Shown: piece after piece, positions 7,816-15,372 of the stretch | How positions within the stretch are numbered: the stretch's first letter is position 1 | Layout of the letters: every line of letters starts with the position of its first letter | Assembly (NCBI GenBank): GCA_035575515.1 | Contig: DATLXU010000128.1 | Span: forward strand, 1 to 40,111 | Reading direction: 5' to 3' | Source: DATLXU01 sp035575515 | GTDB lineage: Bacteria > Acidobacteriota > Blastocatellia > UBA7656 | Length of the DNA stretch: 40,111 bases | The notes under the pieces: model-generated | Seen by the model: only the letters and a program-made list of their open reading frames with translations | What the model was told of the DNA's origin: nothing | The model's database searches: none | Translations under genes and position numbers: made by a program

Positions 7816-8796
7816 GTGGCCCAGAAGAAGAGAAGTTCACTGCGCAACTGGCTTGAATACGCATCCGCATGGCTGCTGCTCGAATCGCTCAGCCTGCTGC
7901 CGCGCCGCGCTGCCATCTTCGCAGGCCAACTGATTGCGCGCGTTCTATTCAGCCTGCACGCGAAGGCGCGTCACGTCGGCCATCGCAATCTCGAAATGGC
8001 CATGCCTGAGCTGAACGCCGACGAGCGCGCGCGGATATTGAAAGGTGTCGTCAACAATCTGGGCAGGCTGCTCGGCGAGTTCTCTCAGTTTCCCAAGATC
8101 ACACGCGAAAATATAAACAGGCTGGTTGTCTATGACGGCTTTGAGAATTATGAGCGCGCAGCCGAACAAGGTCGGGGCGTGCTTTTGCTCACGGGCCATT
8201 TCGGGGCGTGGGAGTTATGCGCATTCGCGCAGGGGGCTTACGGCCATCCGCTGAGCTTTCTGGTTCGCCCGCTCGATAACCCTCTTTTGGACAGGCTGAT
8301 CAACCGCTACCGCGAGCTTTCGGGCAATCGGACTATTGATAAGAATCGCTCGGTCAAGAGCGTCCTTGAAACGCTACGTCGAGGTAATGATGTCGGCCTC
8401 CTGATTGACGCAAACACGCTCGCCGATCAAGGCGTCTTCTGCGACTTCTTCGGAATACCTGCTTGTTCGACCACAGGGCTTGCCGTGTTTGCGTTGCGCT
8501 CGGATGCGCCAGTTGTGCCGGGATTTTTAATCTGGGATGAGCAGTTGAAAAAGCATCACCTGAGGTTCGAGCCTGAGGTACCTTTGATTAGAACGGGCGA
8601 TTTCAAGGAAGAAGTTCGCATTAACACGGCGCGATTTACTAAAATCATCGAAGAGCAGGTGCGGCGTTACCCGGACCAGTGGCTGTGGATTCACAGGCGA
8701 TGGAACACGCGGCCCGAAGGCGAGCCGAGTCTTTATGGTCGCGAATTGGTTAAACTACCTGAGAACGCTTCTGTAAAAATCGAAGCCAAAGTTTGA
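7816..8796 (+). CDS. LpxL/HtrB-like lysophospholipid or lipid A acyltransferase
   Basis: 326 residues from a GTG start. Residues 14-47 include a membrane-associating hydrophobic stretch. The acyltransferase motif HX4E is seen at H128-E133 (TGHFGAWE). Family features follow: FLVRPLDNPLLDRLINRYR, then LIDANTLADQGVFCDFFGIPA with the conserved GxF..FFG pattern, and QWLWIHRRW near the C-terminus. The family transfers a secondary acyl chain from acyl-ACP onto a lipid A precursor or related lipid at the inner membrane. A Gram-negative envelope follows from its presence. No lpx genes are adjacent, and several LpxL-like paralogues act on other lipids, so the exact substrate is open. Confidence 0.88.
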   Translation: MAQKKRSSLRNWLEYASAWLLLESLSLLPRRAAIFAGQLIARVLFSLHAKARHVGHRNLEMAMPELNADERARILKGVVNNLGRLLGEFSQFPKITRENINRLVVYDGFENYERAAEQGRGVLLLTGHFGAWELCAFAQGAYGHPLSFLVRPLDNPLLDRLINRYRELSGNRTIDKNRSVKSVLETLRRGNDVGLLIDANTLADQGVFCDFFGIPACSTTGLAVFALRSDAPVVPGFLIWDEQLKKHHLRFEPEVPLIRTGDFKEEVRINTARFTKIIEEQVRRYPDQWLWIHRRWNTRPEGEPSLYGRELVKLPENASVKIEAKV

Positions 8797-8821
8797 CCGG
8801 CTAAAGATACTTAATCGCCGC

Positions 8822-9184
8822 CTACTGCGCAGCCGGGCGAATCCTGTTGTAATCATCCTCGAACCGAGTTATATCGTCTTCGCCGAGATAAGGCCCGCAT
8901 TGAACCTCTATGAAGATCAAAGGCTCATCTCCGGGATTGGCGACCCTGTGCTTCGTGCGAACAGGGATGAGTGCGCGGTCGTTCACGCCAAGTTGAATCT
9001 CGTCATCGCCTATTGTGACGAGCGCGCGGCCTTGAACAATAACCCAGTGCTCGGTGCGTTTGTCATGCATTTGCAAGCTGAGCCGATGGCCGGGCTTCAC
9101 TTCAATGCGTTTTACTTTATAGCCCTCGCCTTCGGCCAGCACTTCGTACATTCCCCAAGGACGTTCGTCTCGTTCGATAACCAT
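8822..9184 (-). CDS. Cupin domain protein, mannose-6-phosphate isomerase type II-like
   Basis: 120 residues, a single cupin barrel. The N-terminal ERDERPWGMYEVLAEG and VKRIEVKPGHRLSLQMHDKR, then EHWVIVQGRALVTIG, match the C-terminal isomerase domain of bifunctional mannose-1-phosphate guanylyltransferase/mannose-6-phosphate isomerase. Metal-ligand candidates include the H and Q of SLQMH, the EHW pair, and the later histidine in TKHRV. The guanylyltransferase half is absent, so it is either a stand-alone isomerase or a sugar-phosphate-binding cupin. It converges on the acyltransferase with only 25 bp between stops and no terminator visible there. Confidence 0.85.
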   Translation of the reverse strand: MVIERDERPWGMYEVLAEGEGYKVKRIEVKPGHRLSLQMHDKRTEHWVIVQGRALVTIGDDEIQLGVNDRALIPVRTKHRVANPGDEPLIFIEVQCGPYLGEDDITRFEDDYNRIRPAAQ

Positions 9185-9328
9185 AGCACGAATCAGTTTA
9201 CACTAATTCGAGATTAAAGGTCATAGCCAGTCTCTTTTTGCAATCAGGATAAGATTAAAACCCGCTCCAAACAAACTCGCGCGCGAGCGGCGTATCATCT
9301 TATACTTGAAACTGAGAGGTGGAAGACA

Positions 9329-10342
9329 ATGAGCGAAGGCGAGGTTGAAAGCGACAAGGCGTTGAGCCATCAGCCGGACGCGGTCGCCCCTGCCGGAGTG
9401 CGGGCGACGGGCTGGCTCAGGCTCGCAGGAATGATTGCGCTCGGCGCAGCCGGTTCGCTTGCGGTCGCAATCGGCGCGGCGAGCTATCCGCTATCTGGAC
9501 TGTTGATTCGCCCCAAGCTCAAGCGGCTTTCGCAACTCAAGAGTCCCCGTCTGAAAAAGCTGATTCACAGTCTTGGAATTGAATTTGAAGAAATCACTAT
9601 TTTATCGTTCGACGGCACGCGGCTATACGGGTGGTGGATGAACGCGGCATCAGACGCGCCAACGGTTGTCGTGCTTCACGGCGTGAAGAAGAATAGAACG
9701 GCGGTCTTGCGCGCGGCGCTTGTGCTTCGCCGCGCTGGATTCAATGTGCTCGTCTTCGATGGACGCGCGCACGGCACGAGCGAAGGACGCTACGTGACTT
9801 ATGGATTTTACGAGCGGCGCGACGTCGAGGCGGCGATTGAATGGCTCGTCGCAGAAAAGAAGATTGATAAGAATCAAGTAGGGCTTGCGGGCGAATCAAT
9901 GGGCGCAGCAATCGCGCTTCAGGTCGCGGCTGCTAATGATTGGGTTCGAGCTGTGTGGGCCGACAGCCCGTTTGCGAGCCTGCGGCGTGTGACCGAAGAG
10001 TACGTGCGGCGGGTGACGCGACTTCCCGGCGCTGTGCTCAGTCCAGTATTGTGGACGACGCTTCAGGTTGCGAACTATCGCGGCAATTTCGATGTGAAGA
10101 CGGTTGACCCGCTTGCGCTCGCCGGGCAAATAAAGTGTCCTGTCTTTCTCGTGCATGGAACCGCCGATCAACTGATAGCAAGCGACCACTCTCAAAATAT
10201 TTACGACGCGCTCGGCGGCGAAAAAGAGATATGGTTCGTTGAAGGCGCGCACCACGCCCGCTCGATTCGCCGCGCCAAGCGCGATTACAGCGAGCGACTC
10301 ACGCATTTCTTCACCGAGCGATTAAAATCCGGCAAACAGTAG
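9329..10342 (+). CDS. Membrane-anchored alpha/beta hydrolase
   Basis: 337 residues. The ATG at 9329 has GAGGTGGAAG upstream. One transmembrane segment lies near residues 29-60 (LAGMIALGAAGSLAVAIGAA), so the catalytic domain is probably periplasmic or membrane-tethered. The alpha/beta fold shows the oxyanion region VVLHGVK (114-120), the nucleophile elbow G-E-S190-M-G, an acid at D280 (VHGTADQLI) and a histidine at 308/309 (EGAHHAR), all in family order. Close relatives are annotated as prolyl oligopeptidase-like or BAAT-like hydrolases. The substrate is unknown. Confidence 0.88.
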   Translation: MSEGEVESDKALSHQPDAVAPAGVRATGWLRLAGMIALGAAGSLAVAIGAASYPLSGLLIRPKLKRLSQLKSPRLKKLIHSLGIEFEEITILSFDGTRLYGWWMNAASDAPTVVVLHGVKKNRTAVLRAALVLRRAGFNVLVFDGRAHGTSEGRYVTYGFYERRDVEAAIEWLVAEKKIDKNQVGLAGESMGAAIALQVAAANDWVRAVWADSPFASLRRVTEEYVRRVTRLPGAVLSPVLWTTLQVANYRGNFDVKTVDPLALAGQIKCPVFLVHGTADQLIASDHSQNIYDALGGEKEIWFVEGAHHARSIRRAKRDYSERLTHFFTERLKSGKQ

Positions 10343-10343
10343 G

Positions 10344-10436
10344 CAGAAAGCAAAGGGCAGCTAATCTGGTTGCTTTATCACCTCGGCGAATCCATCGCTG
10401 ATTACTCATCTGCTGACGGCTGCATCCTGCTTTCTG
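10344..10436. repeat. Intergenic dyad repeat A
   Basis: CAGAAAGCA at the left and TGCTTTCTG at the right form inverted arms, extended by GGGCAGC and GGCTGCATCC inside. It lies directly after the hydrolase stop and could form a long imperfect hairpin. It belongs to the same style of low-complexity dyads seen near 24.8, 37.2 and 38.3 kb. Confidence 0.5.
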
Positions 10437-10454
10437 TTCCCTGACACCCGACGC

Positions 10455-10484
10455 CTGACCGCTGACCCTTGTTTGGTTTATAAT
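10455..10484 (+). promoter_or_regulatory. Possible promoter of the TPR protein
   Basis: TATAAT at 10479-10484 is a perfect -10 hexamer. CTGACC at 10455-10460 is a moderate -35 with an 18-bp spacer. The gene start follows 33 bp downstream. The -35 lies within a run of near-repeats of CTGAC(C), so its choice is uncertain. Confidence 0.45.
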
Positions 10485-10516
10485 CGCGCCATCTCCAGGC
10501 AGAGGAGATTCCTGCG

Positions 10517-11515
10517 ATGCTGAAACGAAGCCTCTTTATCGCGCTCGCGTGCGTGTTGCTCGCTGTGACGGCGCAGGCCCAGAGCAACATGATTCGCGGC
10601 AAAGTTCGCGCTCCGAACGGCGCACCCGTCAACAACGCTATAGTTGAATTAAGAATCGCTGGCGGCGGCATGATCGGTCAAACCGTCACGCGCAACGACG
10701 GCGATTTCGCTTTTTCAAATCTCCGCTCAGGCGAATACGAGATAGCCGTGACGATGGCGGGTTATGAACCTGCAGTTCAGATGGCGCGATTCAATCAGCC
10801 CGCGAGCATGAACTTTTCAGAAGTCGTTAACGTCGAAGTTATAATCAGGCCGCGCGCAGAGCCGACGCTCGCCCCGCCCGGAACGAGCTTCGCGCAGGAT
10901 GTGCCCAGGCCCGCGCGCGCAGCTTACGAAAAAGCCATGGCTCGCTTGCGCGAAGGCAAATCCGACGAAGCAATTGCGCTTTTGCGCGAAGCCATCGCGC
11001 AGTTTGAAGGTTACTTCGACGCGAGCTTCGCCTTAGGCAAAGAACTCTTTCGCGCGGGAAAGAACGACGAGGCAATTGAATGGCTTGAACGCGCCCGCAA
11101 GATTAACGACCGCGAGAGCGCCGTCTATCACGTCTTTGGACTTGTGATGCTCCGCCAGCAAAAGTTCGGCGTCGCTGATTACGCTTTCAGCGAAGCGATT
11201 CGGCTGAATGAAAACAACCTGGCTTCGCATTTTTACAGAGGGCAGGCGTTAATTGAGCTTGCCTTGAGAGATAAAGACGGGAACGAGCGTTCGTCGCACC
11301 TGAAAGAAGCGGAGAAAGAACTGAGTCGCGCGTGGGAGTTGAGCGAGAAGCGGCTGAGCGCTGTATATCTTCAGCGCGCCCGCATTCATGAGCAAAGGGG
11401 CGAGCGCGAAGCCGCCGCTCGCGAGCTTGAGAATTATCTTAAAGCCGAACCCGAAGCGAAGAACGCTGATTTGATTCGCCAGGCGATTGCCAACCTGCGC
11501 GGCAATAAGAAGTGA
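10517..11515 (+). CDS. Secreted carboxypeptidase-regulatory-like domain + TPR protein
   Basis: 332 residues. The signal peptide is MLKRSLFIALACVLLAVTAQA with cleavage near AQA-QS. Residues 25-110 are a carboxypeptidase regulatory-like beta-sandwich (IRGKVRAPNGAPVNNAIVEL, then GDFAFSNLRSGEYEIAVTMAGY). Residues 135-330 contain several TPR motifs (AYEKAMARLREGKSDEAIALL, then DASFALGKELFRAGKNDEAIEWL, and others). The domain pair is common in secreted Acidobacteriota proteins and implies protein-protein scaffolding in the periplasm or at the surface. There is no catalytic motif. An AGAGGAG site precedes the ATG. Confidence 0.85.
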   Translation: MLKRSLFIALACVLLAVTAQAQSNMIRGKVRAPNGAPVNNAIVELRIAGGGMIGQTVTRNDGDFAFSNLRSGEYEIAVTMAGYEPAVQMARFNQPASMNFSEVVNVEVIIRPRAEPTLAPPGTSFAQDVPRPARAAYEKAMARLREGKSDEAIALLREAIAQFEGYFDASFALGKELFRAGKNDEAIEWLERARKINDRESAVYHVFGLVMLRQQKFGVADYAFSEAIRLNENNLASHFYRGQALIELALRDKDGNERSSHLKEAEKELSRAWELSEKRLSAVYLQRARIHEQRGEREAAARELENYLKAEPEAKNADLIRQAIANLRGNKK

Positions 11516-11689
11516 TGCCACATCTCGCTGCGCAGGCGGTCATGCCTTTTATGGTCTATTCGTCTCAGCCGTTCGATGATAAAATCACTATTAGCAAACG
11601 GCGTTTTGCTCACTGGCTGACAGATAAAACTAATTCTGGCCAGCCAGTGAGCCATATGATCTTTACAGGCTCCCTCAGAAGCGAAGGTT

Positions 11690-13018
11690 ATGGACGCGCT
11701 CAGAAAAATCTTTATCACCGCCGCGCTCGTCGTCGTCGCGCTCGCCACTGATGCGCGCGCGGACATCTTAAGTCTCAAGCTCGACGATCAGATAACTCCC
11801 GCGAGCGCCGAAGTCATCCTTTCTGCAATTGACCGGGCCGAGCGCGAGCGGGCCGCTGCATTAATAATCATCCTCAACACTCCGGGCGGGCTTGACACTT
11901 CGATGCGCGAGATAGTTTCGCGCATTGATTCATCGCGCGTGCCGGTAATCGTTTATGTCGCGCCGAGCGGCGCGCGAGCCGCTTCGGCAGGCTTTGTCAT
12001 ACTGATGGCCGCAGACATTGCGGCGATGGCTCCGGGCACAAACACCGGCGCGGCTCATCCTGTGCTCTCGGACGGAAGCGACATGCAAAAAACGATGGCC
12101 GAAAAGGTCACAAACGACGCGGCGGCTTACGTTCGCAGCCACGCCGAGAAACGTGGCCGCGACCCTGTGGCCGCAGAATCAACCATCTTAGAGAGCAAGT
12201 CGTTCACCGAAAGCGAAGCGTTCAAAAATCGTTTGATAGAAATCATCGCCGTCAATGAATCTGATCTGCTCGCGCAGTTGAATGGCCGAACTATCACGCG
12301 ATTCGACGGCAGCCAGGTCGCGTTAAACACGGCGGGCGAAAGACTGGTTGAGATAACGCCGACTTTGAGGCAGCGACTATTGATGGCGCTCGCGGACCCG
12401 CGCATAGCTTTCATACTTTTTGCGATAGGCGCGCTCTGCGTTTACTTCGAGTTTCAGCATCCCGGAGCAATCGTGCCGGGCGTTGTGGGCGCTGTTGCGG
12501 TAGTGCTCGCGCTCTACGGGTTTCACATGCTGCCGATAAACGCGACGGGTGTGCTGCTGATTGCGGTTGCGATTGGGTTGTTCGTGCTCGAAGCAAAAGT
12601 GCAGGGCTTCGGCATACTCGGACTCGGCGGAATAGTTGCCGCAGTCGTCGGCTCGCTGATACTGATTGACGTTCCGAATCCTGAGCTTCGGTTGCCGTTG
12701 AGCCTCGTGCTTGCGGTTGTGATTCCGTTTGCGATTATTTTGATTTTCATCTTGAGGCTTGCGATGCGCTCGCGGCGCGCGAAGGTGACGACGGGCACGG
12801 CTGGGATGATTGGACTCAGGGGTCGCGCTCAGACTTCAATCGCGCCTGAGGGAACTGTCTTTGTGCGCGGCGAGCTGTGGCGCGCCCGCTCGCAGATGAG
12901 CATCGCGCCGGGCGAAGGCGTGCGCGTGGTCGGGCTAGATGGGTTGACGCTCGACGTTGAAGCCGAAAAGGACGAAGCGATTGCGCCGAAGAAGGCTTCC
13001 GCGCTCGACGAAGGTTGA
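11690..13018 (+). CDS. NfeD long-form membrane serine protease
   Basis: 442 residues. A signal/anchor occupies residues 6-24. The N-terminal ClpP-like serine protease domain shows the NTPGG loop (63-67), the nucleophile in RAASAG (S99) and a lysine in the AEKVTNDAAAY stretch (about K139), fitting the Ser-Lys dyad of the family. Residues 235-365 hold four to five transmembrane helices. The last 60 residues form the OB-fold NfeD domain (GLRGRAQTSIAPEGTVFVRGELW). In characterised systems this protease cleaves the C-terminus of a stomatin/SPFH partner usually encoded next door. No such gene follows here. Confidence 0.92.
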   Translation: MDALRKIFITAALVVVALATDARADILSLKLDDQITPASAEVILSAIDRAERERAAALIIILNTPGGLDTSMREIVSRIDSSRVPVIVYVAPSGARAASAGFVILMAADIAAMAPGTNTGAAHPVLSDGSDMQKTMAEKVTNDAAAYVRSHAEKRGRDPVAAESTILESKSFTESEAFKNRLIEIIAVNESDLLAQLNGRTITRFDGSQVALNTAGERLVEITPTLRQRLLMALADPRIAFILFAIGALCVYFEFQHPGAIVPGVVGAVAVVLALYGFHMLPINATGVLLIAVAIGLFVLEAKVQGFGILGLGGIVAAVVGSLILIDVPNPELRLPLSLVLAVVIPFAIILIFILRLAMRSRRAKVTTGTAGMIGLRGRAQTSIAPEGTVFVRGELWRARSQMSIAPGEGVRVVGLDGLTLDVEAEKDEAIAPKKASALDEG

Positions 13019-13106
13019 TTAAGAGATTAGATTAAGAAGATTTCCGAGAGGCCTCGAAGGGATGACTTTCAAGATATAAGCCCGGCAGCTTTCCTGACGC
13101 ACCTCG

Positions 13107-13658
13107 TTAGCCTTCTTTTATCGCTTCGGCATCTATCACTATACGCACTTCATTACCTACTACAATCCCGCCTCTATCCAGGCTGCTATTCCAGCTTACA
13201 CCGAAGTCGTGACGGTTGATTTTTGTCTCTGCTTTGAAACCCGCGCGCGTCTTGGGTCCTTTATCCACTCCGTCCTCCCACCAAGGGGTTCCCCATTGGC
13301 CTAAGTACTGAACACGCAATCTAACCTTACGAGTAACCCCTCGAATTGTTAGATCGCCGCTCACAATATAATCGTGTTCTCCAACGACCTCAATTTCATT
13401 CCCTTTGAAAGTTATCTCTGGATAATTCTCCACATCAAGGAAATCGGCGCTGCGGAGGTGAGCATCGCGATCCGGCTCTCCGGTCCAGATTCCTCTGGCG
13501 TCAATAGTTACTTCAACAGCGGATGCGCGTGGATTTTCTGGATCAAATTCGAGAGAGCCGTGGATATTTTTGAAATGGCCGCGCACGTAAGTGACCATCA
13601 TATGTCGCGCGCTGAATTCAGCGGCGGTGTGTCCAGGTTCAAAGTACCATTTTGCCAT
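13107..13658 (-). CDS. YceI-family lipid-binding protein
   Basis: 183 residues from the ATG at 13658, chosen over one two codons upstream because GGAGA lies 7 bases before it. The sequence follows the YceI lipocalin-like barrel: WYFEPGHTAAEFSARHMMVT, then GSLEFDPENP, DAHLRSADFLDVENYPEITF, LTIRGVTRKV and INRHDFGVSWN. There is no signal peptide, so this member is probably cytoplasmic. The family binds polyisoprenoid or other amphiphilic lipids. A TATAAT hexamer on this strand at 13682-13677 is a candidate -10 with no clear -35. Confidence 0.9.
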   Translation of the reverse strand: MAKWYFEPGHTAAEFSARHMMVTYVRGHFKNIHGSLEFDPENPRASAVEVTIDARGIWTGEPDRDAHLRSADFLDVENYPEITFKGNEIEVVGEHDYIVSGDLTIRGVTRKVRLRVQYLGQWGTPWWEDGVDKGPKTRAGFKAETKINRHDFGVSWNSSLDRGGIVVGNEVRIVIDAEAIKEG

Positions 13659-13801
13659 CAGCAAGTCTCCATGCAGATTATAGCGTGTGCGTAGATTCTG
13701 CGCTGCTTAAGGCTCTGCGTCAGCGGGCGCGTGAGTCGCATTCGTGGAACGTTAAGAAATTCGCTTCGCGTGCTTCGGTCGGTCCCGTTGTTATATGCGC
13801 A

Positions 13802-14041
13802 CTACATCGAAGGATGCCTTTACACTTTTCCTTTCATAGAAACAGTAATCTCGATGTAATTACCAATTAAGCCATCCTCCTGCGCCCACCAGAAAAATCA
13901 GCGCGGCTCTTTCACATCTTTCTCGCTGCCGTACTGAATCATTCTCACCTCACGCAAGTAGTATGATGACGTGTCTATCTTTTCTCTTTTAATATAGCTC
14001 TCCACAAGCTTCAAGGCTTCTTGCAATGTGACACTCCGCAC
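13802..14041 (-). pseudogene. 3' part of a small secreted-protein gene, with two nonsense codons
   Basis: The reverse frame from 14041 reads VRSVTLQEALKLVESYIK and so on to KEPR, then TGA at 13900-13898. It continues in the same frame as FFWWAQEDGLIGNYIEITV and MKGKV, then TAA at 13822-13820, then RHPSM and TAG at 13804-13802. Sense continues across both stops, so this is an eroded gene, with the TGA most simply a mutated Trp codon. Its start is missing: TAA lies two codons upstream. The missing start appears to be the 28-codon fragment at 15291-15205, on the other side of the inserted element. Confidence 0.65.
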
Positions 14042-14044
14042 GCA

Positions 14045-14305
14045 TTAAAATGCGGCGGTTTCTCGCGCTGTGCGTATTGCGCGAGCTACATCGGAATGCG
14101 GTTGATACCGAATCCCGACGGGACGTGCCATGCGTCCAACTACTGGGCCGCGGCCCAGATACTTTGAACGAATGTTTAAGGAGCCGACTCCATCACGATG
14201 ATAGCGAAAGCCACACGCGCAAACATACTGCCTGCCTTTGGGCTTCTTACGATTGCCACAGGCCGGACAGATTTGCGTTGTGTTGTTTACAAAGCTGATT
14301 TCCAC
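14045..14305 (-). pseudogene. tnpB: TnpB (IS200/IS605 OrfB) C-terminal fragment
   Basis: 86 residues from a GTG. They cover the zinc ribbon and the last RuvC segment of TnpB: C13-P-A-C16, RKKPKGRQYV, C29-A-C31-G, then FRYHRD with the third RuvC aspartate (about D38), GVGSLNIRSKYLG and the typical tail PVVGRMARPVGIRYQPH. The first roughly 300 residues, with the other RuvC acids and the nucleic-acid recognition lobe, are absent. The space where they should be holds the homing endonuclease, whose 3' end overlaps this frame by 19 bases. TnpB is an RNA-guided nuclease; this fragment cannot be active alone. Confidence 0.85.
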
Positions 14306-15060
14306 CGTGAATATTTCCTCTCACCCCTAGCCGAGTCGGAAGAAGAATCATATAGCCAGAAGCCTATTTGGATTGCGTCTTTATTGGAAAAGGCTATCTC
14401 CCATGCATTGTTAGTCGTTTTATGTAGGTTACGATATGGTGAGACTTGGCAATTGCTAATCAAACAATTGCGGAGCGATTTAACGAAATTCTCGCAGCGC
14501 GAGACGTACTTAAAAACCAGTCTGCATTTGCCTTGTCTCTTGTCAAAAGTCCAACAGCCATCACTATCAAGTAAGCCCCTAACGAAGTGCGGCAGTAGCT
14601 CGTCCTTGATTTCTGGCCACGCCAGTTTGCTTGACTTATCAGGACACAATCTGAGCGTAACTAAATCGTTCCAAACGTTGCGACTCGATATACGCAACAC
14701 CTTATACGTGGGGTACTTAACAATATGGCAGTTGCCCCCAAGTAAGTTGTTGGCTTTTTCAATAATGTCAAAATCACCAGATGTTAAATCTACAGCATAT
14801 CCGTCATTTCGGAGGCTTCCATCGCCGTATATCAGGCCGAGTAACCATGCCTTGTCTTTGTCTAACGGGAGAAATCTCCAAGCGCCAATCCGGGTCTGCC
14901 GACGACAGCCAATCAGTTGTGATTCAGACCTATCTCTGCTGATACCCGCCGACTTTACAATATCAGCCACTTTTGTTTTCGAGCAACCAAGAACATCAGC
15001 AATCTGGCGTGTTGATTTGCCGGTTTCATAGAGTTTGATAATGCTATTATTTCTCAGCAT
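14287..15060 (-). CDS. LAGLIDADG homing endonuclease with N-terminal HTH
   Basis: 257 residues. Residues 5-40 form a helix-turn-helix of the Hin/resolvase type (IIKLYETGKSTRQIADVLGC). Two LAGLIDADG-type motifs follow: LLGLIYGDG at 73-81 and FVRGLLDSDGCW at 159-170. Both active-site aspartates are present, so this is a complete monomeric two-motif enzyme. No intein splicing blocks are visible. A start at ATG 15060 has no good ribosome binding site. The reading frame is intact although the tnpB frame beside it is broken, which suggests the endonuclease is the younger or the selected component. It would cut a long site, normally the empty insertion site. Confidence 0.85.
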   Translation of the reverse strand: MLRNNSIIKLYETGKSTRQIADVLGCSKTKVADIVKSAGISRDRSESQLIGCRRQTRIGAWRFLPLDKDKAWLLGLIYGDGSLRNDGYAVDLTSGDFDIIEKANNLLGGNCHIVKYPTYKVLRISSRNVWNDLVTLRLCPDKSSKLAWPEIKDELLPHFVRGLLDSDGCWTFDKRQGKCRLVFKYVSRCENFVKSLRNCLISNCQVSPYRNLHKTTNNAWEIAFSNKDAIQIGFWLYDSSSDSARGERKYSRWKSAL

Positions 15061-15204
15061 AACTTCAATTAGAACCGCGCCTGACCGCTCGTTCTAAAGA
15101 CCGGCGGCTTGCTGCAGGTTTAACTGCGGTCATTTCAGGTCTGAACCCTTGCTTTGTCTGTGGCAACTCGACAACCTGTTTTTTGAGATTTGACCTTGTG
15201 AGTC
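15061..15204 (-). other. Structured leader of the insertion, no clear gene
   Basis: On the reverse strand this segment holds several inverted arms (TTGTC/GACAA, GACCGC/GCGGTC, a CTGCAG palindrome). It also has a short open frame ending RRGSN that I do not recognise. I looked for group I intron core sequences and did not find convincing ones. Confidence 0.3.
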
Positions 15205-15291
15205 TTACCCCGAACTCCGTTCTTTATCCTGTTGCCCAGAACTTGCCATACTCAAGCTAAAAGCTGTTAGAAGGGCCGATATCATTCGCAT
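15205..15291 (-). pseudogene. 5' part of the split secreted-protein gene (signal peptide)
   Basis: GAGGAG (15303-15298) stands 6 bases before ATG 15291. The 28 codons encode a signal peptide (MRMISALLTAFSLSMASSG) followed by QQDKERSSG and a TAA. CGG-AGT at codons 25-26 is the same pair of codons found, in the same frame, at the beginning of the fragment at 14041. The first part of the gene therefore appears intact up to the insertion point. Confidence 0.6.
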
Positions 15292-15372
15292 ATACATCTC
15301 CTCTATAAGAAATGGCTAACAGGAAATTATGTCGCCCTCTTCAGGAACTTGCTCTCAATCTCCCAGAAACAC

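Larger units (their letters stand above)
14039..15219 (-). mobile_element. 1.18-kb insertion carrying a LAGLIDADG endonuclease and a TnpB tail
   Basis: On the reverse strand CGGAGT occurs at 15219-15214 and again at 14038-14033. Removing everything between, with one copy, joins GAT-AAA-GAA-CGG-AGT to GTC-ACA-TTG in one frame and rebuilds a small secreted protein. The insert holds the homing endonuclease gene and the tnpB 3' end. At its downstream end CGCATT/AATGCG forms a hairpin at the tnpB stop. The 145-nt upstream end (15205-15061) can fold, with GACCGC pairing GCGGTC. Classical IS200/IS605 insertions do not duplicate the target, so the six-base repeat is unusual or coincidental. Confidence 0.6.

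Noticed and set aside
14198..15031. 277-residue open frame on the plus strand
   Set aside because: It is the antisense shadow of the LAGLIDADG endonuclease, which has clear family motifs on the other strand.
14039..15219. A group I intron or IStron in the split gene
   Set aside because: I could not find group I core sequences, and no placement of the splice points gives the usual U before and G at the end of the intron without breaking the CGGAGT match. A DNA insertion fits better, though a covariance search would settle it.
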